From contig NZ_FZQR01000004.1 in the NCBI RefSeq assembly GCF_900199455.1, forward strand, positions 248,001 to 312,000: a stretch of DNA of 64,000 bases, given 5' to 3'. The DNA is from Mesorhizobium carmichaelinearum. Its GTDB lineage: Bacteria; Pseudomonadota; Alphaproteobacteria; Rhizobiales; Rhizobiaceae. Below, one piece after another: positions 48,862-58,730 of the stretch. Numbering within the stretch: position 1 is the stretch's first letter; the number at the start of each line of letters is the position of its first letter. The notes beneath the pieces are model-generated. The model did not search any database. It was given only the letters and a program-made list of their open reading frames with translations, and was not told the origin of the DNA. Both the position numbers and the translations under genes were made by a program.

Positions 48862-50763
48862 ATGAAGAAACGATACTCGCTGGGAACCCGGCTGCGCTAC
48901 GGCTTCGACAAGAGCATGGCCGCCGGCCCGATCGCGCTGATCGGCTGGCTTGCAGTCGTTTCCTTGCTGATCATCATCGCCGCCGCGGCTTTCCTTGCGG
49001 TGACCCGCATCGCGCCGGAGGGCGGCGAGCCGTTGGGCTTCTTCGAAGCGTTCTGGGAATCGCTGATGCGCACGCTCGATTCCGGCACGATGGGCGGCGA
49101 TACCGGCTGGGCCTTCCGCCTCGTCATGCTGGTCGTCACGCTTGCCGGCATTTTTGTCGTGTCGGCCCTTATCGGCGTGCTCAGCGCCGGCGTCGATGGC
49201 AAGCTCGATGAACTGCGCAAGGGCCGCTCGCGCGTGCTCGAGGCCGACCACACCATCATCCTCAACTGGTCGCCGTCGATCTTCGACGTCATCTCCGAAC
49301 TCGTCATTGCCAATGCCAGCCGCCGCCGACCGCGCATCGTCGTCATGGCCAATATGGACAAGGTCGCGATGGAGGATGAGATCGCGGCCAAGGTCGGCAA
49401 ACTGGGCAACACGCGCATCATCTGCCGCAGCGGCGATCCGACCGATCTCTATGATCTCGCCATCGTCAATCCACAGAGTTCGCGGTCGGTCATCGTGCTG
49501 TCGCCGGATGGCGACGATCCGGATTCGCAGGTCATCAAGACGGTGCTGGCGCTGGTCAACGACCCCAACCGGCGCACCGACCCGTACAACATCGCCGCCG
49601 AAATCCGCGACGGCAAGAACGCCGAGGTCGCCCGCGTCGTCGGCGGGGCCGAGGTGCAGCTGGTGCTGGCCGATCAACTGATCTCGCGCATCGTCGTGCA
49701 TTCGAGCCGGCAGTCGGGCCTCAGCGGCGTCTATTCGGAGCTGCTCGATTTCGACGGCTGCGAAATCTATACGATCGAGCAGCCTGATCTCACCGGCAAG
49801 ACCTTTGGCGAGGCAGTGATGGCGTATGAGCACTGCGCGCTGATCGGGCTTTGCGACCAAAAGGGGAGCGTCAATCTCAACCCGCCGTCGGAGCTGGTGA
49901 TCGGCAAGGACCTGCGCGCCATTGTCATTGCCGAGGACGACGCGGCGATCAAGCTCGGCAGCACCGGGATCAAGATCGACGCGGCGGCGATCCGCGGGCC
50001 TCGGTCCGTCGAGCCGAAGCCGGAGCGCACGCTGATCCTCGGCTGGAACCGGCGCGGGCCGATCATCACCTATGAACTGTCGCGCTACGTCGCGCCCGGT
50101 TCGATCCTGACCATCGCCGCCGACACACCTGGGCTTGAGCAGGAAGTCGCCGGACTGCCGGTCGCCGGTGACAATCTGTCGGTTTCCTGCCGCATCACCG
50201 ACACGTCGAGCAGCACGGCGCTTTCAAGCCTCGACGTGCCGTCCTACGACCACGTGCTCGTCCTCGGCTACAGCGAAACCATGGCCGCGCAGCCGGCCGA
50301 TACGCGCACGTTGGTGACGCTGCTGCATCTGCGCAAGATCGCCGATGATACCGGCCTGCACATCTCCATCGTCAGCGAGATGATCGACGTGCGCAATCGG
50401 GAGCTTGCGGCGGTGACCAAGGCCGATGATTTCGTCGTCAGCAACCGGCTGGTCAGCCTGATGTTGGCGCAGGCGTCCGAGAACCAGCACCTGGCTGCGA
50501 TCTTCGATGACCTGCTCGACGAGCAGGGTTCCGAAATCTATATGCGTCCGGTCGCCGATTATGTCGCCATCGATCAGCCGGTAACCTTCTGGACGATAGC
50601 GGAGTCGGCGCGGTTGCGCGGCGAGATCGCCATAGGCTACCGGCGCATCCGCGCCGGAGATGCCGACCAGCGGGCACTGGGCGGCGTCACCGTCAATCCG
50701 CTGAAGTCGGAAGCGCTGGCCTATCTGCCGGAGGATCGGATCATCGTGCTGGCGCGGGACTAA
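48862..50763 (+). CDS. CASTOR/POLLUX-like ion channel with RCK-type domains
   Basis: 633 residues from ATG 48862. Two to three hydrophobic segments lie in the first 120 residues (LIGWLAVVSLLIIIAAAAFLA, FRLVMLVVTLAGIFVVSAL), with the pore-loop-like region FWESLMRTLDSGTMGGDTGW between them. Two Rossmann-like TrkA-N/RCK units follow (HTIILNWSPSIFDVISELVI near 130; RTLILGWNRRGPIITYELS near 390). This is the architecture of the CASTOR/POLLUX/DMI1 family, nuclear-envelope channels in plants needed for symbiotic calcium spiking. Bacterial members are uncharacterised. It ends with a 4-bp shared stop region with the convergent lyase gene. Confidence 0.85.
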   Translation: MKKRYSLGTRLRYGFDKSMAAGPIALIGWLAVVSLLIIIAAAAFLAVTRIAPEGGEPLGFFEAFWESLMRTLDSGTMGGDTGWAFRLVMLVVTLAGIFVVSALIGVLSAGVDGKLDELRKGRSRVLEADHTIILNWSPSIFDVISELVIANASRRRPRIVVMANMDKVAMEDEIAAKVGKLGNTRIICRSGDPTDLYDLAIVNPQSSRSVIVLSPDGDDPDSQVIKTVLALVNDPNRRTDPYNIAAEIRDGKNAEVARVVGGAEVQLVLADQLISRIVVHSSRQSGLSGVYSELLDFDGCEIYTIEQPDLTGKTFGEAVMAYEHCALIGLCDQKGSVNLNPPSELVIGKDLRAIVIAEDDAAIKLGSTGIKIDAAAIRGPRSVEPKPERTLILGWNRRGPIITYELSRYVAPGSILTIAADTPGLEQEVAGLPVAGDNLSVSCRITDTSSSTALSSLDVPSYDHVLVLGYSETMAAQPADTRTLVTLLHLRKIADDTGLHISIVSEMIDVRNRELAAVTKADDFVVSNRLVSLMLAQASENQHLAAIFDDLLDEQGSEIYMRPVADYVAIDQPVTFWTIAESARLRGEIAIGYRRIRAGDADQRALGGVTVNPLKSEALAYLPEDRIIVLARD

Positions 50764-51641
50764 GCGGAGATCCCGGCTGCCTTGGCGCGTGCCAGCAACC
50801 GTTCGGCCAGGCGCAGATGCGGGCGGTCGAACATCTTGCCGTCGATGCCGACGACGCCGGGATTTCCCGCCGCTTCGAACGCCGCGACGATTGCCGCCGA
50901 CTGTTTTACCGCCTCGGCCGAGGGCGTGAAGGCAGCGTTGATGACGGGCACCTGATCGGGGTGGATCGCCATCTTGCCGGTGAAGCCGTCGCGCTCGGCT
51001 TCAGTGCATTCCGCGGCGAAGGCCGCCATGTCGCGAAAACTCGGGAACACGGTGTCGATCGCCGCGACCTCGGCGGCACCGGCCGCAAGGATGGTCGTCA
51101 GGCGAGCGTGGCGAAACACGTCGGTGTAGCGGCCTTGCTCGTCGCGGGCCGTGCGTGCGCCGATCGCCGCCGACAGGTCTTCCGCGCCCCATGTAAGACC
51201 GGCGAGCCGCGCGCTCGCGCCGGCGTAGGTGGCGGCGGCGAGCACACCCGCCGGCGTTTCGGTGATGATCGGCAGGATCTTGATCGCGCCGTCGGGCAGG
51301 CCGTTCTCGGCCTCGCGAACCCTGAGCTTTGCCGAGAGCTGCTGGACGTCCTGGCCGCTGTTGGACTTGGGCAGCATGATGCCGTCCGGCTTTGCCGGAA
51401 CGAGCGCGGCAAGATCATCGTCCGTCAATCCGGTCGAGAGGTCGTTGACCCTGATGTAGATCGCCGAGCTGGTTTGCCCCCTGCGTTCGGCGATAAAGCG
51501 TGCCGCGATGTCGCGCGCCGCAGCCTTGTTCTGTGGGGCCACAGAGTCTTCGAGGTCGACGATCACCACGTCGGCGCCGGCGCCAAAGCCTTTTTCCAGT
51601 TTTCTCTCGGAATCGCCGGGGAGGAACAGCAACGAGCGCAT
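50760..51641 (-). CDS. CoA ester lyase (CitE/HpcH family)
   Basis: 293 residues from ATG 51641, which overlaps the MaoC stop codon (TGATG). It is a TIM-barrel CitE-like lyase: RSLLFLPGDSERKLEKGF, VIVDLEDSVAP with catalytic metal-binding acidic residues, ILPIITETPAGVL, and LTWGAEDLSAAIGA. Members cleave malyl-, methylmalyl- or citramalyl-CoA. The paired MaoC hydratase suggests a methylmalyl/mesaconyl-CoA-type reaction. Exact substrate not decidable. Confidence 0.92.
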   Translation of the reverse strand: MRSLLFLPGDSERKLEKGFGAGADVVIVDLEDSVAPQNKAAARDIAARFIAERRGQTSSAIYIRVNDLSTGLTDDDLAALVPAKPDGIMLPKSNSGQDVQQLSAKLRVREAENGLPDGAIKILPIITETPAGVLAAATYAGASARLAGLTWGAEDLSAAIGARTARDEQGRYTDVFRHARLTTILAAGAAEVAAIDTVFPSFRDMAAFAAECTEAERDGFTGKMAIHPDQVPVINAAFTPSAEAVKQSAAIVAAFEAAGNPGVVGIDGKMFDRPHLRLAERLLARAKAAGISA

Positions 51642-52093
51642 CAGGCGGCCTTCTTCAGCATCATCGCTTGCCTGGTGCATTTGGCGACAAGGTCGCCATG
51701 CTGGTTGTAGGCGCGGTGCTCGAATTCGACGATGCCGCGATCGGGCTTCGATTTGGACTCGCGCACCGAGATAACCGTGGTCTCGACGCGGATGGTGTCG
51801 CCGTGAAAGACCGGATGCGGAAAGGTGGTTTCCTTCATGCCGAGATTGGCGACCGTCGTGCCGACCGTAATGTCGTTGACCGAAATGCCGATCATCAGGC
51901 CGAGCGTGAACAGCGAGTTGACCAGCGGCTTGCCCCACTCGCTCTTGGCGGCGAAATCGAAGTCGATATGCAGCGGCTGCGGGTTCAGCGTCATCACCGA
52001 AAACAGCATGTTGTCGCTCTCGGTCACGGTCTTGCGCAGCGTGTGCTGGAAGACATGGCCGACAACAAATTCCTCGAGATATAGGCCGGCCAT
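51641..52093 (-). CDS. MaoC-like dehydratase
   Basis: 150 residues from ATG 52093, with AGGAGA upstream; the ORF to 52135 adds an improbable leader. It has a single hot-dog fold: the hydratase motif LYLEEFVVGHVFQHTLRKTV, then the D-x4-H-like region HIDFDFAAKSEWGKPLVNS and FHGDTIRVETTVIS. MaoC proteins hydrate enoyl-CoA esters. It is transcribed just ahead of the CitE-like lyase with a one-base overlap, so the two enzymes are likely successive in one pathway. Confidence 0.9.
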   Translation of the reverse strand: MAGLYLEEFVVGHVFQHTLRKTVTESDNMLFSVMTLNPQPLHIDFDFAAKSEWGKPLVNSLFTLGLMIGISVNDITVGTTVANLGMKETTFPHPVFHGDTIRVETTVISVRESKSKPDRGIVEFEHRAYNQHGDLVAKCTRQAMMLKKAA

Positions 52094-52246
52094 TTTCAGT
52101 CTCCTGCGCTGATTGACGGTTGATAGGCGCTGCATCCAGCGCTCGCAAGCCAGTTAATGAACATGGTGAACCGTTCGTAAACCATTTCTGCCTACCGTCT
52201 CCAGCGGGGCCGGGAACCCTCCGGCAAGGGGCGTAGGCAGACGGGC

Positions 52247-53371
52247 ATGGTTGTTGTTTCGCATTTCCTGAAATGGATCTACACGGCAAGAGTGTCCGAG
52301 CGCGCCGCTGCGGCCAACGCGCTGGCCCGGGCCTATGTCAATTCCGAATTGCCGTTCGAGGATCGCTGTGCCGCAGAAGCGGCGCTGACGCTGCTGCTCG
52401 ACGATGCCTCATCAAAAGTGCGGCTGGCGATGGCCGAAGCGCTCTCCATGAGCCAGCATGCGCCGCTGCAGATCATCAGCGCGCTGGCATCCGACCAGCC
52501 GGAAGTCGCCGGTGTCGTGCTGGCGCGCTCGCCGCTGCTCACCGACGCCGATCTGATCAACCGCGTGGCGGCGAGCCAGAAGGCAACGCAGAAGCTTATC
52601 GCTGATCGTCCTGTTGTCTCGATGGCGCTGTCGGCGGCCATCGCCGAGATCGGCGAGGCGGAAGCCTGCGCCGTGCTGCTGGCCAACAGCGGCGCCGACA
52701 TCGCTTCGCTAAGCTTCCGCCGCATGGCCGAACGCCACGGGCATCTGCCGCTGGTGCGCGAGGCGCTGATATCGGATGCACGCTTGCCTGCCGACTGCCG
52801 GCATATGCTGTTGATCAAGCTCGGCGAGACATTGAAGACATCACCACTGGTCATGGCGTTGATGGGCGCCGCGCGTGCTGATCGCGTCATGCGGGACGCC
52901 TGCGTCAAAGCCTCGGTGACGTTGATCGAGGGCACGCGCCAGGAAGAGCACGCAGCACTGATCGAGCATCTCAGGCTGCGCGGCGATCTCACCGCAAGCT
53001 TCCTGATCCGCACCATCGCGCATGGCAAGGTCGATTTCTTCGGCTCCGCGCTGGTGGCACTCAGCCAGCAATCCGAGCCGCGGGTGAGGGCGCTGCTGGC
53101 CGGCGGCCACGATGTGGCCTTGCAGGCATTGTTCCGTAGTGCAGGTCTGGCTGCCCCTACGCATGCAATCATCCTGCGCGCGCTGAAGATTTGGCGTGAG
53201 GTCGCCAATGGCAAGCGCGTCGCCGGCGTACAGGAAGTCAGCTGGCTGATGCTCAAGGAATTGGGTGGGCAGTCCGCGGAAGGTGATCTCGCCGCCCTGG
53301 TCAAGTCGATCCATCTCGATGCGCTGCGCGAGAACGCGCGTGGGCACGCGCTGGTGATTGCCGCGGCCTAA
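52247..53371 (+). CDS. DUF2336 domain protein
   Basis: 374 residues. Start is ATG 52247. The region of about 20-370 is helical with HEAT-like pairs, matching DUF2336 (AAANALARAYVNSELPFEDR, VRLAMAEALSMSQHAP, DQPEVAGVVLARSPLLTDADL). DUF2336 proteins are widespread in alphaproteobacteria; their function is unknown. It is soluble, with no signal peptide. It ends in a shared CTAA with the convergent FUSC gene. Confidence 0.85.
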   Translation: MVVVSHFLKWIYTARVSERAAAANALARAYVNSELPFEDRCAAEAALTLLLDDASSKVRLAMAEALSMSQHAPLQIISALASDQPEVAGVVLARSPLLTDADLINRVAASQKATQKLIADRPVVSMALSAAIAEIGEAEACAVLLANSGADIASLSFRRMAERHGHLPLVREALISDARLPADCRHMLLIKLGETLKTSPLVMALMGAARADRVMRDACVKASVTLIEGTRQEEHAALIEHLRLRGDLTASFLIRTIAHGKVDFFGSALVALSQQSEPRVRALLAGGHDVALQALFRSAGLAAPTHAIILRALKIWREVANGKRVAGVQEVSWLMLKELGGQSAEGDLAALVKSIHLDALRENARGHALVIAAA

Positions 53372-55434
53372 GTTTTATCCCTCGCGAAGAAATCCGGAAA
53401 ATCCTCCATCGCAGCGGCAATGATGCGCAGGGATGCCGCGATCTGCAGCATGTCGCCGGGGGCGTTTCGCTGGGCGATGCCCGCCGCATACTGCCTGGCG
53501 ACGGCGATGGTCGCTGTCTGCGGATCACCGGGGGCGCGGAAGAGCAATTCGCGCGCCAGCCCTCTCAGGAAGTTGGCGATCGAAAGTGTGGTTTCGGGCG
53601 GGATGGCGTGGTTTTGGCTGGCATCGCGCAGCCGCAGGATCTCCAGGCCGACCGTGACGGCGGCGACGCCGCCACCCAGGACCGCCTCGCCCTTCCTGCC
53701 GGAGTTCTGCACCAGCGGCATCAGCTGGTTGATCCGGTCATAGGCGAGGCTCTCGAAGGCCGAACGCCTTGGCACGCGCTCGTGCAGGCAAAGCCGCGCC
53801 AGATCCTCGCGCATGGCGCGCACGATACGATTGGCTGCGAGCCACGGATCGGCGGGCAGCACGACAATGAAGACGCCGATTGCCAGCAGGATACCGACCA
53901 GCACCGACGCCGAGCCAGCAAAGAACGGGCCAGGATCATAGGTCATCGCCTGATGCGGGCTGAGGAAAGCGAGGAAGTTGATGGCGAAGGCCGTGGCTAC
54001 GCCGACATAGCGCGGATTGGCCATGCCCAGCGCCGTCGGCACCAGAATAGGCACGACAAACAGGACGAACCAGCCGAAGCCGGGCAGGGCGGGTAATGCG
54101 ATCTGGCCGACGAGGAAGGCAAAGGGCAAGGCCAGCAGCGTTCCCTTGAAGAAGCCCCAGGACACCTGCACCGGGTCGGGGCGAGCGGCGAAAAGGCTGG
54201 ATACGACGGCAACGAGAATGACCGTGCCCGCTGCCTCGGACCATTTCGTCGTCAACCAGAAGGCCGCGACCAGCAAGGTGGCAAGGGCAGCGCGCACGGC
54301 ATTGCGCGATGCGCCGGGGTAGTCGCGGTGAACCACCAGAGCAGGCTGCCTGCTGCCGCGAACCGGGCGCGTGGCGGGAGCGCGCAAGGCGTCGAGACCA
54401 CGCAGCACCTGCTTGAAGGCCTCGGCGAAATCGGCGGCGATGGTGAGGCGGGTGATGGTGCCGACCCTGTCGTCGCCCTGATCGGTCGTGGCATCGGGCA
54501 TTTGCCGGGCCTTGGCCGAGATGGCGTCGAGGCGTGCCACCCAGGGCGTGGTGTCATCCAAGGCGCCGGGCTTGGCCGCCAGCTCGCTGACAAGCGCCTG
54601 CAATTCCGAGCGCACCGGGATAAGGGCTGCGTTTTTCGGAGCGGCGTGCGAATGCAGCGCACGGGCCGCCGACAGCGCCGAGAGCAGTTGCCCGATGGTG
54701 CGCCGGACGGGATGGGCGCGCGGTGCGAAGCTCGGCGCCTCGAGCCTGGCATAGGCGCGCATCTCGCCCAGCGTCTGGGTGTCGGCGACGAGTTTGCGAT
54801 GCAGTGCGGAAAGTGTCGCCGGATCACCTCCCGAGAAGGCTCCCGCGGCATAGGTGGCGAGATCGAGAATGCAGCGTTTCAGCCGAGAAATGATAGCGTC
54901 ACTGGCCAGTTTCGGCAGGATCAGCCGGCTGGTCACGCCGGCGCAGACGATGCCAAGCACGATTTCCGCGCAACGCGCGACCGCGAGGTCGACGACCAGA
55001 TGCGGCTGTCCGAAGGCGGGCAGGCCGATGATCATGGCGGTGTAGCCGGCAAGTGCCGCACCATAGGCTTCGGGATTGCGCAGCAGCGAAGAAACCAGAG
55101 TGCAGATGCCGATCCAGACAGCGAGTACCGTCACCAGTACCCATGGATTGGTGCCGAAGACGGTGGTGATGCCGATCGCCGCAACGCCACCGGCGAGCGT
55201 GCCGAGCAACCGGTAAAAACCTTTCGCCAGCACCATGCCGGCAACCGGCTGGGCGACGATGAACACCGTCATCATCGCCCATTGCGGGTGGTCGAGCTTG
55301 AGGGCGTAGGCAGCGAGAAGCGCGATCAGGCCGGCCGAAACGGTGCGCAGGGCGAAAATCCAGTCCGAGCGCGTCGGTTGCGTCAGTCCGGCCAGGCTCG
55401 TTTCGAAATAGGCTTTCAGCCGGGCGCCGGTCAC
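53368..55434 (-). CDS. FUSC-family inner-membrane transporter
   Basis: 688 residues with two blocks of hydrophobic helices: residues about 25-170 (DWIFALRTVSAGLIALLAAY, WAMMTVFIVAQPVAGMVLA, GTLAGGVAAIGITTVFG) and about 375-530, separated by a soluble domain. This is the duplicated layout of fusaric acid resistance/AaeB-like exporters. Aromatic acid or detergent efflux is the known family role. There is no MFP or outer-membrane partner next to it. It lies 44 bp downstream of parE in the same direction. Confidence 0.92.
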   Translation of the reverse strand: MTGARLKAYFETSLAGLTQPTRSDWIFALRTVSAGLIALLAAYALKLDHPQWAMMTVFIVAQPVAGMVLAKGFYRLLGTLAGGVAAIGITTVFGTNPWVLVTVLAVWIGICTLVSSLLRNPEAYGAALAGYTAMIIGLPAFGQPHLVVDLAVARCAEIVLGIVCAGVTSRLILPKLASDAIISRLKRCILDLATYAAGAFSGGDPATLSALHRKLVADTQTLGEMRAYARLEAPSFAPRAHPVRRTIGQLLSALSAARALHSHAAPKNAALIPVRSELQALVSELAAKPGALDDTTPWVARLDAISAKARQMPDATTDQGDDRVGTITRLTIAADFAEAFKQVLRGLDALRAPATRPVRGSRQPALVVHRDYPGASRNAVRAALATLLVAAFWLTTKWSEAAGTVILVAVVSSLFAARPDPVQVSWGFFKGTLLALPFAFLVGQIALPALPGFGWFVLFVVPILVPTALGMANPRYVGVATAFAINFLAFLSPHQAMTYDPGPFFAGSASVLVGILLAIGVFIVVLPADPWLAANRIVRAMREDLARLCLHERVPRRSAFESLAYDRINQLMPLVQNSGRKGEAVLGGGVAAVTVGLEILRLRDASQNHAIPPETTLSIANFLRGLARELLFRAPGDPQTATIAVARQYAAGIAQRNAPGDMLQIAASLRIIAAAMEDFPDFFARDKT

Positions 55435-55478
55435 ATGCTCGTCTCCGCAAGTCGAGCCTGTTATGGACCGGCTGGCGG

Positions 55479-57545
55479 CTAGATATCCAGCACTTCCGTT
55501 TCGGCGAATTCGGCACGTTCCTGGATGAAGCGGAAGCGGGCTTCCGGCTTGGTGCCCATCAGCTCATCGACCCTGTCCTTGGTGGCTGAATCGATTTCGT
55601 TCACATCGACCCTGAGCAGCGTGCGCTTCCTCGGATCCATGGTGGTCTCCTTGAGCTGCGAGGCCATCATTTCGCCCAGACCCTTGAAGCGGCCAAGCTC
55701 GACCTTGCCGCGCCCGGTGAATTCGGTACGCAGGAGCTCGTCCTTGTGCGCGTCGTCGCGGGCGTACGCAACCTTGCCGCCTTGCCTGATCGAGTAAAGC
55801 GGCGGGACCGCCAGAAAGAGGTGGCCGCCGCGCACCAGCGCCGGCATTTCCTGGTAGAAGAAGGTGATCAAAAGCGAGGCGATGTGGGCGCCGTCGACGT
55901 CGGCGTCGGTCATGATGATCACGCGGTCGTAGCGCAAATCCTCGTCGCGGTATTTTGAACGTGTGCCGCAGCCGAGCGCCTGGATCAGGTCCGATATCTG
56001 CTGGTTGGCGGCCAGCTTGTCGTTGCCGGCACTGGCGACGTTGAGGATTTTGCCGCGCAATGGCAGTACCGCCTGGCTGGCACGGTCGCGCGCCTGCTTG
56101 GCCGAGCCGCCGGCCGAGTCGCCTTCGACGATGAAGAGTTCGGCACCTGCCGCGGCGTTCTGCGTGCAGTCGGCGAGCTTGCCCGGCAGGCGCAGCTTGC
56201 GCACCGCGCTCTTGCGCGACACTTCTTTTTCCTGGCGCCGGCGCACCCGCTCGTCGGCGCGCGCGATCACCCAGTCGAGCAGCTTCGAGGCCTCCTGCGG
56301 ATTGTCGGCCAGCCAATGGTCGAACGGGTCGCGGATCGCGGTCTCGACAATGCGGATGGCCTCGATCGTTGCCAGCCTGTCCTTGGTCTGGCCGACAAAT
56401 TCGGGCTCGCGGATGAACACCGACAGCATGCCGGCCGCCGAGATCATGACGTCTTCGGAGGTGACGACGGAGGCACGCTTGTTGCCGACCAGGTCGGCAT
56501 AGGCGCGCAAGCCGCGCGTCAGCACGTTGCGGAAGCCGGCCTCGTGGGTGCCGCCTTCAGCCGTCGGGATGGTGTTGCAGTAGGAATTGATGAAGCCGTC
56601 GCCGCCGAACCAGGTCACCGCCCATTCGAGCGAGCCATGGCCGCCCTGCTTTTCGCTTTTTCCCGCGAAAATTTCGCGCGTCACCTGGAAGTCGTCGCCG
56701 AGCGACGCCTTGAGATAATCCTTCAGGCCGCCCGGAAAATGGAACTCAGCCTTGGCCGGCGTCGGGTCCTTGTCCTTGATCAGGGAGGGATCGCAGGTCC
56801 AGCGGATTTCGACGCCGCCGAAGAGATAGGCCTTCGAACGCGTCATGCGGTAGAGCCGAGCCGGCTCGAAGGCGCAGCCCTTGCCGAAGATCTGCTCGTC
56901 GGGATGAAAGCGGGTCTTGGTGCCGCGGCGGTTTTGGACTTCGCCGAGGTGCTCCAGACCGCTTACCGGAATGCCGCGCGAGAATCTTTGGCGGTAAAGC
57001 TGGCGGCCTCGCGCCACTTCGACCTCGAGATGGTCGGACAGCGCGTTGACGACGGAGACGCCGACGCCGTGCAGGCCGCCCGAGGTCTCATAGACCTTGG
57101 AGTCGAATTTGCCGCCCGAATGCAGCGTCGTCATGATGACTTCGAGCGCCGGCTTCTTGTATTTCGGATGGGGATCGACCGGGATGCCGCGGCCATTGTC
57201 GGTAACGGTCAGAAACCCGTCGGCCGAAAGCTCGACATCGATGAAGGTGGCATGGCCGGCGACCGCCTCGTCCATGGAATTGTCGATGACCTCAGCGAAC
57301 AGATGGTGCATCGCCTTGTCGTCGGTGCCGCCAATATACATGCCCGGCCGGCGGCGCACCGGCTCCAGGCCTTCGAGCACCTCGATGTCGGCGGCGCTGT
57401 AGCCTTCGCTGCCGTCCTTGGTCGCGGCCGGGCGCTTGGCTGCCGCCTGCACCAGCGGATCCGCCGGGCGCGCGGGTGTGCGAACAGGCTGCGGCTGCTT
57501 GTCCATATTACCGAAGAGGTCGTTGTTGTCGTCCATGCCTGCCAT
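55479..57545 (-). CDS. parE: DNA topoisomerase IV subunit B
   Basis: 688 residues from ATG 57545; ATG 57536 is equally possible. The GHKL ATPase motifs are clear: [50 protein letters not shown]. The Toprim region carries [17 protein letters not shown] and [14 protein letters not shown] with its metal Asp residues. The C-terminus ([17 protein letters not shown]) fits ParE rather than GyrB, which has a longer insert. With ParC it decatenates chromosomes. parC is not in the window. Confidence 0.95.
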   Translation of the reverse strand: MAGMDDNNDLFGNMDKQPQPVRTPARPADPLVQAAAKRPAATKDGSEGYSAADIEVLEGLEPVRRRPGMYIGGTDDKAMHHLFAEVIDNSMDEAVAGHATFIDVELSADGFLTVTDNGRGIPVDPHPKYKKPALEVIMTTLHSGGKFDSKVYETSGGLHGVGVSVVNALSDHLEVEVARGRQLYRQRFSRGIPVSGLEHLGEVQNRRGTKTRFHPDEQIFGKGCAFEPARLYRMTRSKAYLFGGVEIRWTCDPSLIKDKDPTPAKAEFHFPGGLKDYLKASLGDDFQVTREIFAGKSEKQGGHGSLEWAVTWFGGDGFINSYCNTIPTAEGGTHEAGFRNVLTRGLRAYADLVGNKRASVVTSEDVMISAAGMLSVFIREPEFVGQTKDRLATIEAIRIVETAIRDPFDHWLADNPQEASKLLDWVIARADERVRRRQEKEVSRKSAVRKLRLPGKLADCTQNAAAGAELFIVEGDSAGGSAKQARDRASQAVLPLRGKILNVASAGNDKLAANQQISDLIQALGCGTRSKYRDEDLRYDRVIIMTDADVDGAHIASLLITFFYQEMPALVRGGHLFLAVPPLYSIRQGGKVAYARDDAHKDELLRTEFTGRGKVELGRFKGLGEMMASQLKETTMDPRKRTLLRVDVNEIDSATKDRVDELMGTKPEARFRFIQERAEFAETEVLDI

Positions 57546-57773
57546 ACGGTCCGGTGCTGCGAATCACCCGTCGATACTGCCACGCTTTTCAGCGCCAAGC
57601 GACGGAGGTTCCTGTTACGTTCGGGGATCTGACCCCTCTTATCCTAAAACCATTCGATAACCAAGCGGGCGGAAATAGATCGAATGCCGCCATTCCGCAT
57701 TCCTGTTTCTTTAACAAAGCGGCCTAGCGTGAGCCCAACATAACAAGAAACTGCGGGCATCAGGGGTTTCGGC

Positions 57774-58700
57774 GTGAGGGGCAAGGCCATAACGATGATC
57801 GGCATCGCCGCCGTTTTCGGCGCGATCTCGATCTTTGCCGCGGATTTCTGGGTCAAGAGCCAGACCAAACCCAATGCCGAGGAGAAGACGGCGTCGATCG
57901 CCGCTCCGGCACCGCCCAGGATCGAGTTCAAGACCATCGTGGTGGCGAACGCGCCGTTGCGCTACGGCATGGAACTCGACCGCGCCAAGCTCAGCGAAAT
58001 CCCGTGGCCGCAGGATTCCCTGCCGCAGGGCGCCTTCCCGACCATCGACGGATTGCTCGGCGAAGGCAGCCGCGTCGTGCTCTCGCCGATCGAGGTCAAC
58101 GAACCGGTGCTGCTGACCAAGCTGTCGGGGCCAAATGGCCGTGCAACGCTTTCCAACATGATGACCCCCGGCATGCGGGCGGTGACCATCCGCACCGATG
58201 AGATCGCCGGTGTCGGCGGCTTCGTCACGCCGGGCGACCGCGTCGATGTCGTGCTGACGCGCGATGCCGGCGAAATCCAGGAAGTGGCCAAGAACGCGCA
58301 AGGGGCGGCCGGGTCGACCGTCACCTCCGAGATCGTCGTTGCCGACGCCAAGGTACTGAGCGTCGGCCAGGGTGCCGATGTGCGCCAGACGACGCCACAG
58401 ATCTCCAATTCGGTGACCATCGAGGTGACGACCGAAGGTGCGCAGAAAGTGGCGCTTGCCCGCACCGTCGGCACGCTGTCGCTGTCGCTTCGTTCCGCGG
58501 GCGAAGGCGGCGATGGCAAGAACGGCGTCACCACCATCTCTTCCTTCGGCGGATCGGTGGCGGCCAAGGCTCAGGCGGCGGCCGGCTCGCTGTTCGATGC
58601 GATGACCAAGGAGCCGGAGAAGCCGAAATTCAAGACAATCGTCGTGACGCGCGGCACGAAGGCCGAGGAATATCAGGTTCCTGCGCGGGACCAGAAGTAA
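57774..58700 (+). CDS. cpaB: Flp pilus assembly protein CpaB (RcpC)
   Basis: 308 residues, GTG start at 57774. A single N-terminal transmembrane helix (AITMIGIAAVFGAISIFAAD) is followed by an SAF domain with IVVANAPLRYGMELDRAKLS and the RcpC/CpaB core FVTPGDRVDVVLTRDAG. CpaB is a periplasmic component of Tad pilus secretion at the outer membrane. It is the first visible gene of the pilus operon, 229 bp divergent from parE. The Flp pilin, prepilin peptidase and CpaA genes are absent upstream. Confidence 0.93.
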   Translation: MRGKAITMIGIAAVFGAISIFAADFWVKSQTKPNAEEKTASIAAPAPPRIEFKTIVVANAPLRYGMELDRAKLSEIPWPQDSLPQGAFPTIDGLLGEGSRVVLSPIEVNEPVLLTKLSGPNGRATLSNMMTPGMRAVTIRTDEIAGVGGFVTPGDRVDVVLTRDAGEIQEVAKNAQGAAGSTVTSEIVVADAKVLSVGQGADVRQTTPQISNSVTIEVTTEGAQKVALARTVGTLSLSLRSAGEGGDGKNGVTTISSFGGSVAAKAQAAAGSLFDAMTKEPEKPKFKTIVVTRGTKAEEYQVPARDQK

Positions 58701-58730
58701 AGGCCGGTGGGGACCGGACGGGACAGGGCA

